Assembly: GCA_002633005.1 (NCBI GenBank)
Contig: NMRA01000063.1
Span: forward strand, 362,871-389,041
Source of the DNA: Phoronis australis
Lineage: Eukaryota; Phoronida; Phoronidae
Length of the DNA: 26,171 bases
Direction of reading: 5' to 3'
Shown: in pieces, positions 1 to 14,290 of the stretch
How positions within the stretch are numbered: the stretch's first letter is position 1
Layout of the letters: every line of letters starts with the position of its first letter
The notes under the pieces: model-generated
What the model was told of the DNA's origin: nothing
The model's database searches: none
The model's input: only the letters and a program-made list of their open reading frames with translations
Program-made: the position numbers and the translations under genes

Positions 1-427
1 AAAAATTGTAAAACATAAGGAAGATTTCAGGTAATTTGTTGAGTCGAAACTATATTTTTATTCAAGAGTTCAAGTTTTCCTATTGACGATCGCGATTCAG
101 CGACGCATCAGTCGGCAAGTTTTCGCCCTGTGATGAGCACAATTTTTTGAAAAATTATTGTAATTTAACAACGGAAGTTGATAGCAATGCACCACAATTT
201 TGTAGAAAGGCTGTCATAGGCCTACAACTACGTCACAGAGCGTAAATTTGATGAATCCTAGTTTCCGATTTTACCCGTTTGGGAAACCGGGTTTCAACTG
301 CCGTAGGCTCACTACTATAAGCGTCCCCTCCCCGTGAAATGAATTTTTCTAAGCGTTTGCTTGAGCCAATACAGTATACAGCTTTCCACCAAGGCTAGGT
401 GATGCAAGACATTATTCTTTGTTGCAT
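1..427 (-). repeat. Left arm of a large inverted duplication
   Basis: This segment is the diverged reverse complement of 4632-5043, over its full length. It includes the end of a transposon-like sequence (element end at about 374, reading CTGTATTGG on the minus strand) related to the terminus at 7534. The similarity continues about 50 bases beyond that terminus, so flanking DNA was duplicated too. The arm runs off the left edge. Confidence 0.75.
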
Positions 428-620
428 TATAGTAACTGGTCTTGGCTAATTATCATTTTATGGCTTGGTCATCCATTCAACCAAAAGTAGTTCCAGAGGT
501 GGCTTATCAGCCAATTATTCACGCATGCTGACTCACAATAGAAGCCTGATAAGAGTGCAGGTGGATAAATGTGGTGTTCCTACAGTTTCTTGTTTTAGTG
601 GATGTGTTCATGACATGATT

Positions 621-1145
621 TAGAAACAGGTGTGATGGGTGTGGTTGTTTGGGTAAGCAAAACATGTGGCCTTACATCAGACCCTTCCACAGTATCTTCT
701 GTTAGTTAACAATGTTTTCTCGTGATAGCTCCTTCCCAGCGCCAAGCCTTATACGCTTGAAGTTTTACCCGGGTGTCTGGTGCTTAGATATGTGGTCTCG
801 TGCAATGAGCTTGCATACATCACTAAAGTGCCTCTGTATCGAAAACATTACAGAATCTAGTTTGAGTTTCCTGGCCTAAACCTGTAGATGCCATGCCATC
901 TGGCGTTTAGACTGGAAACCAGCCAGACACTTGACACACAAGAGATGAATGTAGTGAGTGTGCTGTACTAAGCATGTTGCAGACCTACCATAAGCTAAAC
1001 ATGCGGATTCGTATGTAAATCAAGGTTCCAGTACTCAAGTACGCATAGCCAGACTAAAATACGCAAATTCCGCAAATTCAAAACATTAATTGGCTTGTTT
1101 TTCACTAAATGTGTTGATTTGTAGTCGGGATGGAAGAGGAATATT
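621..1145. other. Unrecognised stretch inside the second inverted repeat
   Basis: No exon, long reading frame or repeat was recognised here. It is probably the interior of a degraded mobile element. Confidence 0.4.
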
Positions 1146-1149
1146 TTAA

Positions 1150-2424
1150 AGGCGAAGGCAACCTTTTTTCATGTCACTTTTAGCAAAAACAAGGTCTGTT
1201 GATTATCCCAGACATATTTTTCACTTAATTACAGCTTTTCGTAATTTAATTAATTTCTCGTCCTCTACTCCGGAAGTGACGTTTTGGGAGGCAAAAATTT
1301 CACGCCAATTTCTTTTCATACAGTCTGACTGCGAGAGCAGTCGAGTCAGTCATTGTTCTACCTCGGTCGTCGTTTGCTTTTGTTTACGAGGCAGTCAACA
1401 TGCCACACTGTTGCTGCGTACCAGGATGTACTCATTAACGTCTCACACGTGCTTTGGGTACCTTACGTCGCTTTCAGAAGGATGACACACTTCGCCGTAG
1501 TTGGCTAGCTCGCTCCTGTAAAGAACGCAGCGTACAAAGCAGTGGCAAGCATTTTCAGCCGTCAGATTACGACAGAGATATGTACGCTGAATTGATGAAG
1601 GTCCCTGCGAAACAACACCTGAAGAAGGGTTCTATACTGTCGCTGTTGAATCCCGGCAGTGTCCCATCACCACCTCCGAGAAATGCGGTTTTTTGAAGCG
1701 AGAAGCTTCACGAGCTGTGGCCACTATATACAGTGACTGGAGGCACTTCATCTACTGTCATGCCTCCGAACGTACCCCATAGCGTGCAATTCCAGGAACT
1801 AGTAGTGATTCCCCGTGTGCTGTTGTCTCTAGCCCAGAGCCTGTAAGCAGCCTTGCAGTGATGTTGAGTAGTGGGAGTGAATACAGGCCCAGTTTGACAC
1901 CCAGTGAAAAGGACAGTTCGTTATCCAATGAACAGATCGGTGAGCCTAAGTTTGATAAGTTTATTGTGGACTTGTATTGGAGCTATTTAGAAGGTACCAC
2001 GTGTGTGGCGAGGGAGTCACACGGCGGGCTGTAAGCAGTTTGGGTGCTTAAGTCACCCTCCACTGGGAGTGTGTCGCGGGACACTTGGGCAAGTGGGACA
2101 GTTCTTCCTCTGTACGTGAGACGATAATGAGTTCATCTCGGTGGGCAGCAACAGCGTGGAACGTTGACTGACTCGTGAACAAAAGCAAACGACGACCGAA
2201 CTTATCATAACCGAGGTAGAACAATGACTGACTCGACTGCTCTCACAGTCAGACTATGAAAAGAAATTGGCGGGAAATTCTTGCCTCCCAAAACGTAACT
2301 TCTGGAGTAGACGACGAGTAATTAATTAAATTACGAAAAGCTGTAAATAAGTGAAAATATGTCTGGGATAATCAGCAAACTCTATTTTTGCTAAAAATGA
2401 CATGAAAAAAGGTTGCCTTCGCCT
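1150..2424 (+). mobile_element. Kolobok-like non-autonomous element A with THAP remnant
   Basis: The element starts AGGCGAAGGCAACC and ends with its complement, flanked on both sides by TTAA (1146-1149 and 2425-2428). The inverted arms are long, about 300 bases (roughly 1150-1450 and 2115-2424), and include the start of the THAP coding remnant. TTAA targets plus a THAP domain are typical of the Kolobok superfamily. At 1275 bp it is far too short for a full transposase, so it must have been mobilised by an enzyme made elsewhere. Internal frames are broken by stops. Confidence 0.78.
1401..2035 (+). pseudogene. Broken THAP-domain coding remnant in element A
   Basis: ATG at 1401 opens MPHCCCVPGCTH, the zinc-binding start of a THAP domain, and then hits a TAA. 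After a gap the frame resumes with FQKDDTLRRSW and KHFQPSDYD, matching the later THAP signatures (F-P-K-D, W, and the H-F of the last ligand pair). The expected Cys of that last pair is replaced (QSSGKHF). A shifted frame near 1861-2035 gives EPKFDKFIVDLYWSYLE, resembling the segment after THAP in transposon-derived proteins. Several stops and shifts make it non-functional. Confidence 0.65.
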
Positions 2425-2969
2425 TTAAAGTTAGAAATTAAAAAAAAGAATATTGCAAAATGATTATTTTAGCCAACATTTTGTGAACACATCTACTACC
2501 ACAAGAAACTAGAGGAACACTGCATTTATCCACCTTCACTCTTATCAGGCTTCTATTGTGAGTCAGCATGCGTGAATAATTGGCTGATAAGCCACCTATG
2601 GAACTACTTTGGCTGAATGGATGACCAGGCCATAAAATGATAATTAGCCAAGACCTTGCTGCATGGAATAGTTAATACCTTCATGGCAATTTTGAAAGAG
2701 TGGGCATCTTGTGCTAGTCTTTCGCCGAAAGTGCTTTAAAGGCGAAGGCAACCTTTTTTCATCTCGTTTTTAACAAAAATAAGGTTCGTTGATTATCCCA
2801 GATATATTTTTCATTTATTTACTGCTTTTCGTAATTTAATTAAATATTCGTCGTCTACTCCGTGACGTTTTAGGAGGCAAGAATTTCGCGCCAATTTCTT
2901 TTCATATAGTCTGACTGTGAGAGCACTTGAGTCAGTCATTGTTCTACCTCGGTTGTGATAAGTTCGGTC

Positions 2970-3727
2970 GTCGTTTGAGGAAGAACCGTCCCACTTGTCC
3001 GAGTGTCCCGCAACACACTCCCACTGGAGGGTGATCTGAGCACCCAAACTGTGTCGGGCCGTGTGACTCCCTCGCCACACACCTGGCACATTCCAAATAG
3101 CTCCAATACAAGTCCACAATAAACTTATCAAACTTAGGCTCACCGATCTGTTCATTGGATGACGAACTGTCCTCTTCACTGGGTGTCGAACTGGGCCTGC
3201 ATTCACTCCCACTACTCAACATCGCTGCAAGGCTGCTTACAGGCTATGGGCTATAGACAATAGCATAGGGCGAATAACTGCTAGTTCCGGGAATTGCACG
3301 CAATGGGATACGTTCGGAGGCACGGGTGACAGTAGATGAAGTGCCTTCAGTCACTGTATATAGTGGCCACAGCTCGCGAGGCTTCTCGCCTCAAAAAACG
3401 CACTTCTCGGGGTTGGCAACGGGGCACTGCCGGGAATCAACAGCGACGGTATGGTGCCCTTTGGTATTTAGGCGTTGTTTCGCAAGGGGCTTCATCAATT
3501 CAACGTACATGTCTGTCATAATCTGACGGCAGAAAATGCTTGCCACACACTCGGTAACTCTCCACTGCTTTGTACGTTGCGTGGACGGGTAGCGTTGCGT
3601 TCTTCACATGAATGAGCTAGCCAAGTACCGCGAAGTGTGTCATCCTTCGGAAAGCGACGCAAGGTACCAAAAGCGCGTCTGAAACGATAATGAGTACATC
3701 CCGGCACGCAGCATCAGCGTGGCATGT
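2970..3727 (-). pseudogene. Broken THAP-domain coding remnant in element B
   Basis: On the minus strand the remnant reads CCVPGCTHYRF, then FPKDDTLRGTW, with a stop at the fourth codon after the original ATG. Further down, the motifs EPKFDKFIVDLYWSYLE and, in another frame, WECVAGHSDKW recall the C-x-x-GH-x-x-W block of THAP transposon proteins. Frame changes between motifs show decay. It is a longer-preserved version of the remnant in element A, for example keeping the YRF after the Cys pair. Confidence 0.6.
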
Positions 3728-3913
3728 TGACTGACTTGTAAACAAAAGCAAAAGACGACTGAACTTATCACAACCGAGGTAGAACAATGACTGACTCGAC
3801 AGCTCTCACAGTCAGACTATAATGAAAAGAAATTGGTGCGAAACTCTTGCCTCCCAAAACGTCACTTCTGCAGTAGAGGACAAGAAATTAATCAAATTAT
3901 GAAAAGCTGTAAT

Positions 3914-4413
3914 CAGGGCTTGGAATTTTCCGCGGAAACGCTGATTTCCGCTTTTTTGAAATGTGCTTTCCGCTTTTTTTATAATATTTCCGCGTAAAAA
4001 AATCGGATTTGATATGAAATTTCCGCGGCAAATTCCTTTCTTACCGCGGCGTTGCAGACGACGTTCACCTCGGAAAGCGGAAGTCTTTATGTTTCGGAGG
4101 AACGTAAATTGCCAACATTGCCGGGGCATCTGGGTAAAGCGTGGTCTGATTTTCAATGGCGGCTCGTGTTATTGTTAAGCGCGGCGACAAATACTACCGC
4201 TCAGCAGCCAAATTTGTGTGGGTTGGGAGTGGACGGGCGAGCGAAGAGGACGCAGACACATGCTACTGATGGTGGTAACGTTTTTTTTTTAGTCCTCCCG
4301 ATTTTTGTCGCGGAAAGGTTCACATTGACCATTTCAAAGGCTGGTTATCGGGCATGATTTGGGCCGTAAATGTTTCCGCGATTTTTGTCATTGGTCATTC
4401 ATTCCAAGCCCTG
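3914..4413 (+). mobile_element. CAGGGCTTGG inverted-repeat element, copy 1 (500 bp)
   Basis: It begins CAGGGCTTGGAATTTTCC and ends ATTCCAAGCCCTG. The flanking 6-bp duplication is TGTAAT (3908-3913 and 4414-4419). Removing the element and one duplication restores the Kolobok-like arm sequence, which proves insertion after element B. It contains a 37-codon frame from ATGGCGGCTCG (about 4157) to TGA. The termini resemble hAT elements, though a 6-bp target is also reported for IS3EU-type elements. Confidence 0.85.
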
Positions 4414-4631
4414 TGTAATTAAGTGAAAAATGTGTCTGGGATAATCAACGAATCTTACTTTTACTAAAAGTGACATGAAAAACGGTTGCCTTCGCCTTTA
4501 AAAAAAATTTGGTTTACCGACCTGATTTTCTGGATTATGCAAACATTAAAATTCAAATTTGCAACGTTTTCAGTTCCACCATCATTATGCTATGGAAACA
4601 AGCAAAAATTGGCAACAATCCGTACAAGCAA

Positions 4632-5223
4632 CAAAGAATATCTCGTAGCATTAACTAGCCTTGGTGGAAAGCTCTATGCTGTATTGACCCTAATAAATGC
4701 CGTGGGAGCTTAGAAAAATTCATTTCACGGAGGGGACGCTTATTGTAGCCTAAGGCAGTTGAAACCCGGATTCCGAAACGGGTAAAATTGGAAGCTAGGA
4801 TTCATCAAATTTACGCTTTGTGGCGTATTTGTCTTTCTACAAAACTGTAGAGCATTGCTATTAAACTCCGTTGTTAAATTACGATCATTTTTCAAAAAAA
4901 TGTGCTGAAATACCAGGGCAAAACTTGCCAACTGATTCGTTGCTGAAACGCGATCGTCGATAGGAAAACTTGAATTCTTGAATAAGAATACAGTTTCGAC
5001 TCAACAAATTACCTGAAATCCTCCTTATGTTTTACAATTTTTTTTAAGTTCATGTGGAGTCCAGATTAATTGCGATTAAGTCCAAATCTGCGCTACATCG
5101 TACCCCACAACACGAGAAAAATCACTGGATGAACACTCATGTTGTTGTCACGTGACGTTTGTTTTGAAGTTCGTCTGTGTATGAGAGTGAGTGAGCGAGC
5201 GCGAACGGGTCATCGACACCAGA
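4632..5223 (+). repeat. Right arm of the inverted duplication, related to the left half of the 7534-9017 element
   Basis: Positions 4632-5043 pair with 427-1 in reverse complement. Positions 4679-5223 also match 7534-8070 in direct orientation, sharing GGTTGAAACCC-like, ACGATCATTTT and ACATGTTGTTGTCACGTGA-like blocks. The pairing partner of 5044-5223 would lie left of the window. Similarity stops near a CACCAGA motif in both copies. Confidence 0.7.
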
Positions 5224-5303
5224 CAGGATTATGCAAGAAGATCGCGTTTATTAGATTGTTTTTCGCTTAAACGGATGCAACATGCAAGGTGAGTGCTGGT
5301 TAA

Positions 5304-5540
5304 CTCACACATTTTGTGTGCACAGGCCGACAGTCGTTAGCTCAACTGTGGAGTATAACATCAATAATCCTAGGCTCGATCTACATGGGTGACGAGCTGA
5401 ACTATCAGGGCTGTGTGAAATTTCTGGGTCTAATGGAGACACTGGCGCAGTGGTACCTATAGTTAGCCAGCTCACTGTATCAAGACTGTCGTCAAAATCC
5501 AAATTCGTTTTATCGTGTCCGTCAATAGTAATTGCACGCT
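5304..5540 (-). CDS. Candidate minus-strand exon of unknown gene (weak)
   Basis: Following an acceptor-like ACTTTAG, the minus strand reads RAITIDGHDKTNLDFDDSLD, then TVSWLTIGTTAPVSPLDPE, an acidic stretch that looks protein-like. It stays open to a GTGAGT donor near 5303. A phase-compatible donor GTAAGTAT lies 50 bases upstream, after an open segment ending DVICGVR (about 5593-5660). No family was recognised and no partner exons were found; it may be chance or transposon-derived. Confidence 0.22.
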
Positions 5541-6124
5541 AAAGTTTCAATGTTCGTACTTCAGGAACATAACAATACCGTGTTTTGTATACTTACGCGC
5601 ACGCCGCAGATCACATCTAAAAAATTTACGATTTGACGGATGACAATGGAATGAGCACAATCAAATTAAACAACGTCGTTTTACAGCTTGTAAGAGCTAT
5701 AATAAACATATTTTGAACTTTGCAATGCATGTGTTCCAAAATCTAAATAACATACAGAGTAGTTCTATATTATCCTAACTTGGGTCCTATATTTTTGTAT
5801 TCGTGCGTGCCCAATGAAAATAATCATGAGTGTTGCTGTGTTGCAAAATCTCTTATCCTGGGCCAATTTGAAAAATTCAAAGTTGTTCCGATATTTCTTT
5901 TCTCTCCTCTTTTTTTCAAATATTACACTCAAAACTAGGTAAAACACTCTCCATAAAAAGTACGGTCATCTAGGCTAGATTGTAATCAGCTGATCGTATC
6001 CGCATGAGCAAAGCCAATTATCCTCGCTCCTGACTCGATGAATAGAGCAGCTAGGAGGGATCCATTTCATTGTGAGCTGAGCGCGACATAGCCAAGGTGG
6101 TTAAATACGGTGTAGTTCAATCGG

Positions 6125-6161
6125 CCAAACCCCACCATTTTCCCTCATCAGCGGGGTTTGG
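6125..6161. other. Perfect 9-bp inverted repeat with 19-base loop
   Basis: CCAAACCCC is followed by GGGGTTTGG. It could form a hairpin on either strand. No attached gene or known RNA motif was seen. Confidence 0.35.
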
Positions 6162-6725
6162 GACAATCTTATTTAGTGGGAATGTTTATGACATGAAAGA
6201 AGTTGAGCTATGAACTCGGAAAACTTGCTTCGTTTCATCCTCAAAATAGCCCGATGATCGGCGAGTTGCGAGGCCTCTTTTATCAGTATGTGTGTCACAG
6301 GCCTAACCTATTAGCAACGACTTCTGTGATTTGTGGATTGCTTACTCCATCTAATTCCGGCTATTTCCGGCTAAATACGTACTGTTATCAAAATGGCAAA
6401 GTATGAATGGCTGTACCGCATATTCTGAGCTGTGAAGAAAGTAGACAGTGACCACCATGTCTAGTTAAACTACTGACGGTGGAGCTCCTATAGGCGCTTC
6501 TTGTGCTGGAAGCTTTTCGGCGAATTATGCCTCATACTGACTAAAACATCAAAGTAAATACCTTTTGCAGATAGAGGGACACCATAGGAGGCCGTCGATG
6601 TTTTTAAGACCTTTCTCCAACTCCTACAAATACTCCTGTTATCAAACTTTTTCTTAGAGCAGTCCCTCTTTCAGTTCCCAAAATCGGTAACCTGTCATTT
6701 TTAACGCTGCGCGCTGCAGGTGTTA

Positions 6726-6733
6726 TGACGTCA
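6726..6733 (+). promoter_or_regulatory. CRE-type octamer TGACGTCA (first)
   Basis: This is a perfect palindromic CREB/ATF consensus, 148 bases before a second identical site. No promoter is evident nearby. Confidence 0.3.
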
Positions 6734-6873
6734 TATCCCCTGGCATGCGCCTGTGTAAAAATGACGGTGTATTTTTAAGGGTTAGTTTGATGATTTATTG
6801 GTGTTAAGCGAGCGATAAGCTGACACCAGTAACCTGTGTTGTGAACTGCTGAACAGACTGCGTGTGAAACTAA

Positions 6874-6881
6874 TGACGTCA
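6874..6881 (+). promoter_or_regulatory. CRE-type octamer TGACGTCA (second)
   Basis: This is a second perfect TGACGTCA. The surrounding words (GGTGTTATGACG and the complement of TCAACACC) suggest that both may belong to one diverged inverted repeat. Confidence 0.3.
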
Positions 6882-7533
6882 TCGGATAATTTCAACACCT
6901 CTGTCTGCTGTCAGGTGTCAGGTAACGCAACCGAACGTGCCGTTATCGAGTAGAACTACTCGATCTAAATTGATACAAAACAAAATAGGTTGTTTTTTTG
7001 GATGGCATTCTCCTTTAAGCCAAGCAGTGAGACTACTGTTAAGCATTGCATGTGGATACTGAAGGTTCAACATGGCTGATAAATCAGTTATGTGACATCA
7101 GGTCATCTTCCGACACTCGCTCTTGAGCAAAAGTTGGATGTAACAGTAGCTTACAATTTTGTTGAACTTAAAGTTGATTCTTGCTTATTTATGAAAGCAT
7201 AAAGTATTGTCATAAAAAACAATGCAGTAAATGAACATCACAAAATCCCCTCGGAGTAAAAAAACGACACGAAATTTCCCATCTTAGTAAAATATGGTGC
7301 AAAATTCCTCCTTTAGAAGGTACAGGCACCTTTCCCCTCAGGTGAGTGAGCACCCTGCATAGTTTCAGTAACTATTTCTAGATCTAATTTCTTTTAAAGT
7401 GGATTTAGGACTTTTTTGTTTTGCTTGGCTTGTTGTTGTGTGTGGTTTTGCATTAAACATGCTCTTACCAAAGACTGCATTGTGTCAAAGTGTGATCGTG
7501 ATATTTCTGCTGCTAACACAGTTAATTCACATA

Positions 7534-9017
7534 CCGTATTCGCCGTAATAACTGCCCAGGGCGCTTAAAAAAGTTCGTTTCAAGGAGGGGCGCTTAATAT
7601 AACCGGTTGAAACCCGGTCTCCGAAACTGGTGAAATCGCAAGCTAAGATCCATGATATTTACGCTCTGTGACGTATCTGTAATCTATGAAAGACTTTATA
7701 CAAAACCGTGGTGCATTGCTATCAAACTTTGCTGCTAAATTACGATCATTTTACAGAAAATTGTGCTGAAATCCTAGGGCGAAAACTCGCCGACTGACTG
7801 CCTCGCAATCGTCAATATGGCGACTTGAATGCTTGAATAAAAATACAGTTTCGACTCAAGCAAATTACCTGAAATCCTTAAATTTTCCAAGTAGCATCCC
7901 TTAGATTTTTAAGATCCCATGGAGTCGGGTTTAAGTACAAATCTGTGCAACATCGTGCCATCTACATGTGTGATTGGCAACACGAGAAAAATGTCTGGAT
8001 GAACAAACATGTTGTTGTCACGTGATGTTTGAAGTTCGTCGTGAGTAAGCGAGCGCGTGCATGTCACCAGAGTTCATTTGCTAGAGCAGAGACCATCTTT
8101 TGGCCAGAGCCACACAATCTAAGGAGCTAGATGTGCATTGTATCTAAAGAAATTTGCACTAGCAGTAGGCCTAAACCAGAGCATGTTTCATTCAGCACCG
8201 AGTTGCCGGTCTCATGTGCTAAAAACATTCGACATTTGTCTCGGTAAGGCCCATATTAGTCGTCGTGTGGCTGGATGCGTCCGTAACTATCTGACAGTTA
8301 TTTTTCGGTGTATGGGTGTGTAAGCATTCACTGTCAGTGGTCATTTTATTGGATATTTTTCTTGAAAACACCAATTGTGGTTAATCAAACAATCCATATT
8401 AAAAATAACGCAAACATTTTTGTAGTATTAGAAACTGTCGGAAATTAGTTCCAATATCATTAATTTCTTGCCGATGCTATGCTACCCGTTTCATGAATGG
8501 ATAGTTCCCGACTAATGTCTTTGACGACAGGTTCATGTATGTAGCGCGCGCTTCCTGGACACGTACTTTTCACGCTAGCCACTGCAAGCTTTTTCTTAGT
8601 CTTCAATTCGTGGTTTTGACGTGTTGAGAAATTTGGATTCCTGTTGAAAGCGGGAAATATCTACAAGGCAATCCCGTAGACAAGTACACTACGTCTATTC
8701 TGTAAGTCCCCCGGTCCTCGCAAGATCAGCAAAACTTTTGTGTTCGTTTTGAGGCATGGCGGAAGTTTGAAGTGTATAGTCACGGCTAAATACTGACATA
8801 GCGGCGAGGCTCGTAGTCTACAAATTGTGCGCACAATGATTTTTTTCAGGACTGTCGGATATTATTGATAAATTGAAGACGTTACTGAAGAATTTTAGGA
8901 CTGTAGGTAAGGCATTTTTCGCACGTGCGTTCATGGACTGGGCGCTTATTTTAGCAAAGTCTGAAAACGTGTGGGGGGCGCTTATAGGGGCATGGGCGGT
9001 TATTACGACGAATACGG
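7534..9017 (+). mobile_element. TA-flanked inverted-repeat transposon (1.48 kb, non-autonomous)
   Basis: The left end is CCGTATTCGCCGTAATAAC and the right end is the near-complement (CCGTATTCGTCGTAATAAC on the minus strand). Both ends are bordered by TA (7532-7533 and 9018-9019). About 26 of the first 28 terminal bases pair. Four copies of GGGCGCTTA lie near the two ends, all in the same orientation. No transposase frame is seen. The left 540 bases match 4679-5223. A 2-bp TA target fits several superfamilies, so none is assigned. Confidence 0.7.
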
Positions 9018-9363
9018 TAACTTATGGATCAGTGATACTTATCATGTCTGCTCATCAACTGCAATCTTCCAACATTTATGTTGCGCATACATGACAATTC
9101 ATTATCAACCAGAATTGTTTTCAACTGACATAAAATTGCCATGTTCTCAATTATTGTGTAAATAATTGCTGGTCATGTGTGCCATTAGTTGTATTGTGAC
9201 ATGACTGTCATCTTCATCATTTGACATGTTTGATGTCAAAACTGTTAACAATGACTCATATCATAACTTACAAATTTCACACAAGATTTCTGTCGCGCGG
9301 CCGTTATGGGGTCAGTTCTCCTTCAGTCCTGTTGTCAAAAATAGTTGACTCTAACAAGGTTAG

Positions 9364-13126
<3,763 letters not shown>

Positions 13127-13971
13127 GCAGACGATATCACACTACTGGGCCAGCTCTCAAAATGAATGAATTTCCATTATCCACTGTACTAAGTGAAGAA
13201 ATATTCCACTGAACATTGATGTTCCGAAGTTTCTATATTTACTTTTTTACTTTCTGGCATAGAATGTCTCAGTGAAAGTATGCGAAATACGAAATTCAGA
13301 AGATGAATTAACTAAGAGAAATGTTTATATTCAAATGTACCGAGAGAAAGTTATTCTTTTGCATGTAGATTTTAACTTTATATGTCTTCTGAGAGACTAG
13401 TGATACTCTTTGTATATATTGAGCTTTTTTAGACACCAGGTTTATATCATCTAAGAATAACAGTTTCAGTTTGTGTATATTTTGGAATCGGTTGGATGGA
13501 ATTATAATGATATTATGATGTTCAGTATGTTCAGTTTGTATAGCCAAGTTTGCTTTATCAAATCTCTTCATGTGATGAAGGGTCAAAGATTGCAATGTGA
13601 ATTCCGTCCTTGAAGGTGGTGTATAGAGGCTCATGGACAATGGTGAAACTGAATTGGGTTTGTTCAATCTCTCTTTGTGTATCAGTATTTTTATGTCATA
13701 ACTGTAGAGACATATATTTTGTATCACTGATGTGTGATTGCTATGACAGCAAGATTCTGTTGTCAAAAGTGATGGCTTCAGGTTAGAATTGGCTTGAGTA
13801 AGTATTTAAAAGATGTGTTCTCGGTTGTATTTGGAAAATTACTATCAAAACTTTGAGGGCTGGCTCAGTGGAAAAAATAGTTAAGTGTTGTGAGGCCTGC
13901 TAGAGTAAACTTTGCAGACATCAGTCTAACTATACTGATTTGTATCTGTTTCATGGCTTAAGCATATGCAA

Positions 13972-14076
13972 AAATACCTGTCTCCACATTCTTGGAACCT
14001 GTATTAGGAATAATTAATCTGTGAAATACCTGTCTCCACATTCTTGGAACCTGTATTAGGAATAATTAATCTGTGA
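13972..14076 (+). repeat. Two-copy 52-bp repeat in ZCCHC24 3'UTR
   Basis: Two exact copies start AAATACCTGTCTCCACATTC, at 13972 and 14024. Confidence 0.95.
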
Positions 14077-14100
14077 CTTTGACACCTCCACTTTTCAGAC

Positions 14101-14290
14101 TGGTTTTTGAAATCAAGTTATATGGTTCATGCGACTACTTTCTTTTGGTTTTTGAAATCAAGTTATATGGTTCATGCGACTACTTTCTTTTGGTTTTTGA
14201 AATCAAGTTATATGGTTCATGCGACTACTTTCTTTTGGTTTTTGAAATCAAGTTATATGGTTCATGCGACTACTTTCTTTTGGTTTTTGA
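14101..14290 (+). repeat. 45-bp minisatellite, four identical copies plus a partial, in ZCCHC24 3'UTR
   Basis: The units start TGGTTTTTGAAATCAAG at 14101, 14146, 14191 and 14236, with a 10-base fifth copy. Because 45 is divisible by three, open frames of a repeated 15-residue word arise in it. They lie after the ZCCHC24 stop and are not taken as coding. Confidence 0.96.

Larger units (their letters stand above)
440..2670. repeat. Second inverted repeat (arms about 440-620 and 2487-2670) holding a Kolobok-like element
   Basis: The arms share long near-identical blocks on opposite strands, for example GCCAATTATTCACGCATGCT on the left and its complement near 2570-2590. The space between holds 530 bases of unrecognised sequence (620-1145) and the THAP element 1150-2424. 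It may be a terminal-inverted-repeat transposon entered by the THAP element. No clear target duplication was found at its ends. Confidence 0.6.
2740..4497 (-). mobile_element. Kolobok-like element B, opposite orientation, entered by a CAGGGCTTGG element
   Basis: It has the same AGGCGAAGGCAACC termini and TTAA flanks (2736-2739 and 4498-4501). Its interior is the reverse complement of element A. Without the 500-bp insertion and its 6-bp duplication it is about 1.25 kb, the same size as A. The left arm is shorter than in A because a block including the duplicated THAP start is missing near 2978. Copies A and B differ at many sites and so are not recent duplicates. Confidence 0.78.
5224..7531. 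other. Mostly unassigned non-coding stretch
   Basis: No convincing gene was found apart from the weak minus-strand exon candidates at 5304-5638. It contains a perfect 9-bp inverted repeat (6125-6133 with 6153-6161, 19-base loop) and two TGACGTCA octamers. No further repeat family was recognised. It is probably intronic or intergenic DNA upstream of the ZCCHC24 exons. Confidence 0.4.

Noticed and set aside
2811-3222. Minus-strand frames of 133 and 92 codons as a host gene
   Set aside because: They lie inside a TTAA-flanked transposon, overlap each other in shifted frames and match decayed THAP transposon sequence.
13308-13766. 152-codon minus-strand open frame, the longest in the window
   Set aside because: It lies antisense in the probable ZCCHC24 3'UTR, is rich in N, I, H and S as expected of AT-rich chance frames, and has no recognisable motif.
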